Notes under the pieces: generated by a model
What the model was told of the DNA's origin: nothing
The model's input: the letters and a program-made list of their open reading frames with translations, nothing else
Database searches by the model: none
In this document: positions 6,593 to 6,768 of the stretch, in pieces
Position numbering within the stretch: position 1 is the stretch's first letter
How the letters are laid out: every line of letters begins with the position of its first letter
Assembly (NCBI GenBank): GCA_002716645.1
Contig: PBBR01000025.1
Span: 15,791 to 22,558 of the forward strand
Direction of reading: 5' to 3'
DNA length: 6,768 bases
Origin: Chloroflexota bacterium
GTDB lineage: Bacteria; Chloroflexota; Dehalococcoidia; UBA3495
Position numbers and translations under genes: made by a program

Positions 6593-6768
6593 ATGACTTC
6601 GCCAAGAAAAAAGCAGTTGGGGAGATCAGTTTCTATTGTCGGTGCTGGAATGTCTAATTTCGGTGCTTACAAAGACAAAACTAATCGAGATATATTTGTA
6701 GATGCCTTCAGAGATATGATTGATCACATGGATAACGGGATAGATGTTTCAGATATTGAGGCTGGTTA
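6593..6768 (+). CDS. Thiolase family protein (SCP-x/acetyl-CoA acetyltransferase-like), N-terminal part, runs off right edge
   Basis: The frame from ATG 6593 is open to the window end, giving 58 full codons. After a short basic start (MTSPRKKQLGR) comes SVSIVGAGMSNFG (12-24), then KDKTNRDIFVDAFRDMID (27-44) and GIDVSDIEAG (49-58). This is the opening of the non-canonical thiolase/SCP-x group, whose first strand and helix read VxIVGxGMTxFG...R...F...A. Such enzymes cleave 3-ketoacyl-CoA or condense acyl-CoA units, often for branched or sterol side chains, and commonly pair with a DUF35 OB-fold/zinc-ribbon protein encoded next door. The catalytic Cys and His lie outside the window. A GGAG (6579-6582) sits 10 nt upstream, and no other usable start exists before the in-frame TGA at 6521. 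It may be in one transcript with amidase 2. Confidence 0.8.
   Translation, partial: MTSPRKKQLGRSVSIVGAGMSNFGAYKDKTNRDIFVDAFRDMIDHMDNGIDVSDIEAG

Noticed and set aside
6586..6657. Short frame starting at ATG 6586 just before the thiolase start
   Set aside because: It is out of frame with the thiolase, stops after about 23 codons and shows no motif. The thiolase frame carries the family signature.

Overview
This 6.8-kb window is chromosomal-type DNA from a free-living bacterium. It has dense genes, strong Shine-Dalgarno sites and moderate GC (roughly 40-45% by eye). All recognisable products are cytosolic catabolic enzymes. I see no transposase, phage gene, tRNA, rRNA, CRISPR or defence gene. 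Amidase-signature hydrolases, a YdiJ-type FAD/Fe-S oxidase, a COG3199-type NAD-kinase-like protein and an SCP-x-like thiolase occurring together recall marine or soil heterotrophs rich in degradative enzymes, such as SAR202/Dehalococcoidia-like Chloroflexi. That placement is an inference from gene content and is not proven by the sequence.

Layout, left to right. Bases 1-296 (minus) hold the N-terminal part of an ATP-NAD kinase-like protein that runs off the left edge. A short AT-rich divergent spacer follows. Next is amidase 1 (396-1805, plus; 469 aa, complete Lys79/Ser154/Ser178 triad). It meets a 970-aa FAD + 2x[4Fe-4S] + double-CCG oxidoreductase (1806-4718, minus) tail to tail with no intergenic base at all. 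Upstream of that oxidase, on the same strand, is a 59-residue zinc-ribbon protein with a GTG start (4822-5001). A divergent regulatory gap (5002-5141) precedes amidase 2 (5142-6488, plus; 448 aa, Lys80/Ser149/Ser173). A spacer with a bulged hairpin then leads to the first 58 codons of a thiolase (6593 to the right edge).

How the genes may work together (inference): the two amidases would hydrolyse different amides to carboxylates plus ammonia or amine. The oxidase would oxidise a 2-hydroxy acid, passing electrons from FAD through Fe-S clusters to an unidentified acceptor. The thiolase would cleave or condense acyl-CoA products. The small zinc-ribbon protein could be an accessory or regulatory factor for the oxidase. 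The most unusual local features are the short zinc-ribbon gene, the abutting convergent stop codons, and a possible 7-codon leader peptide just before amidase 2. The core enzymes themselves belong to known families, and I did not find a clearly new biological system.
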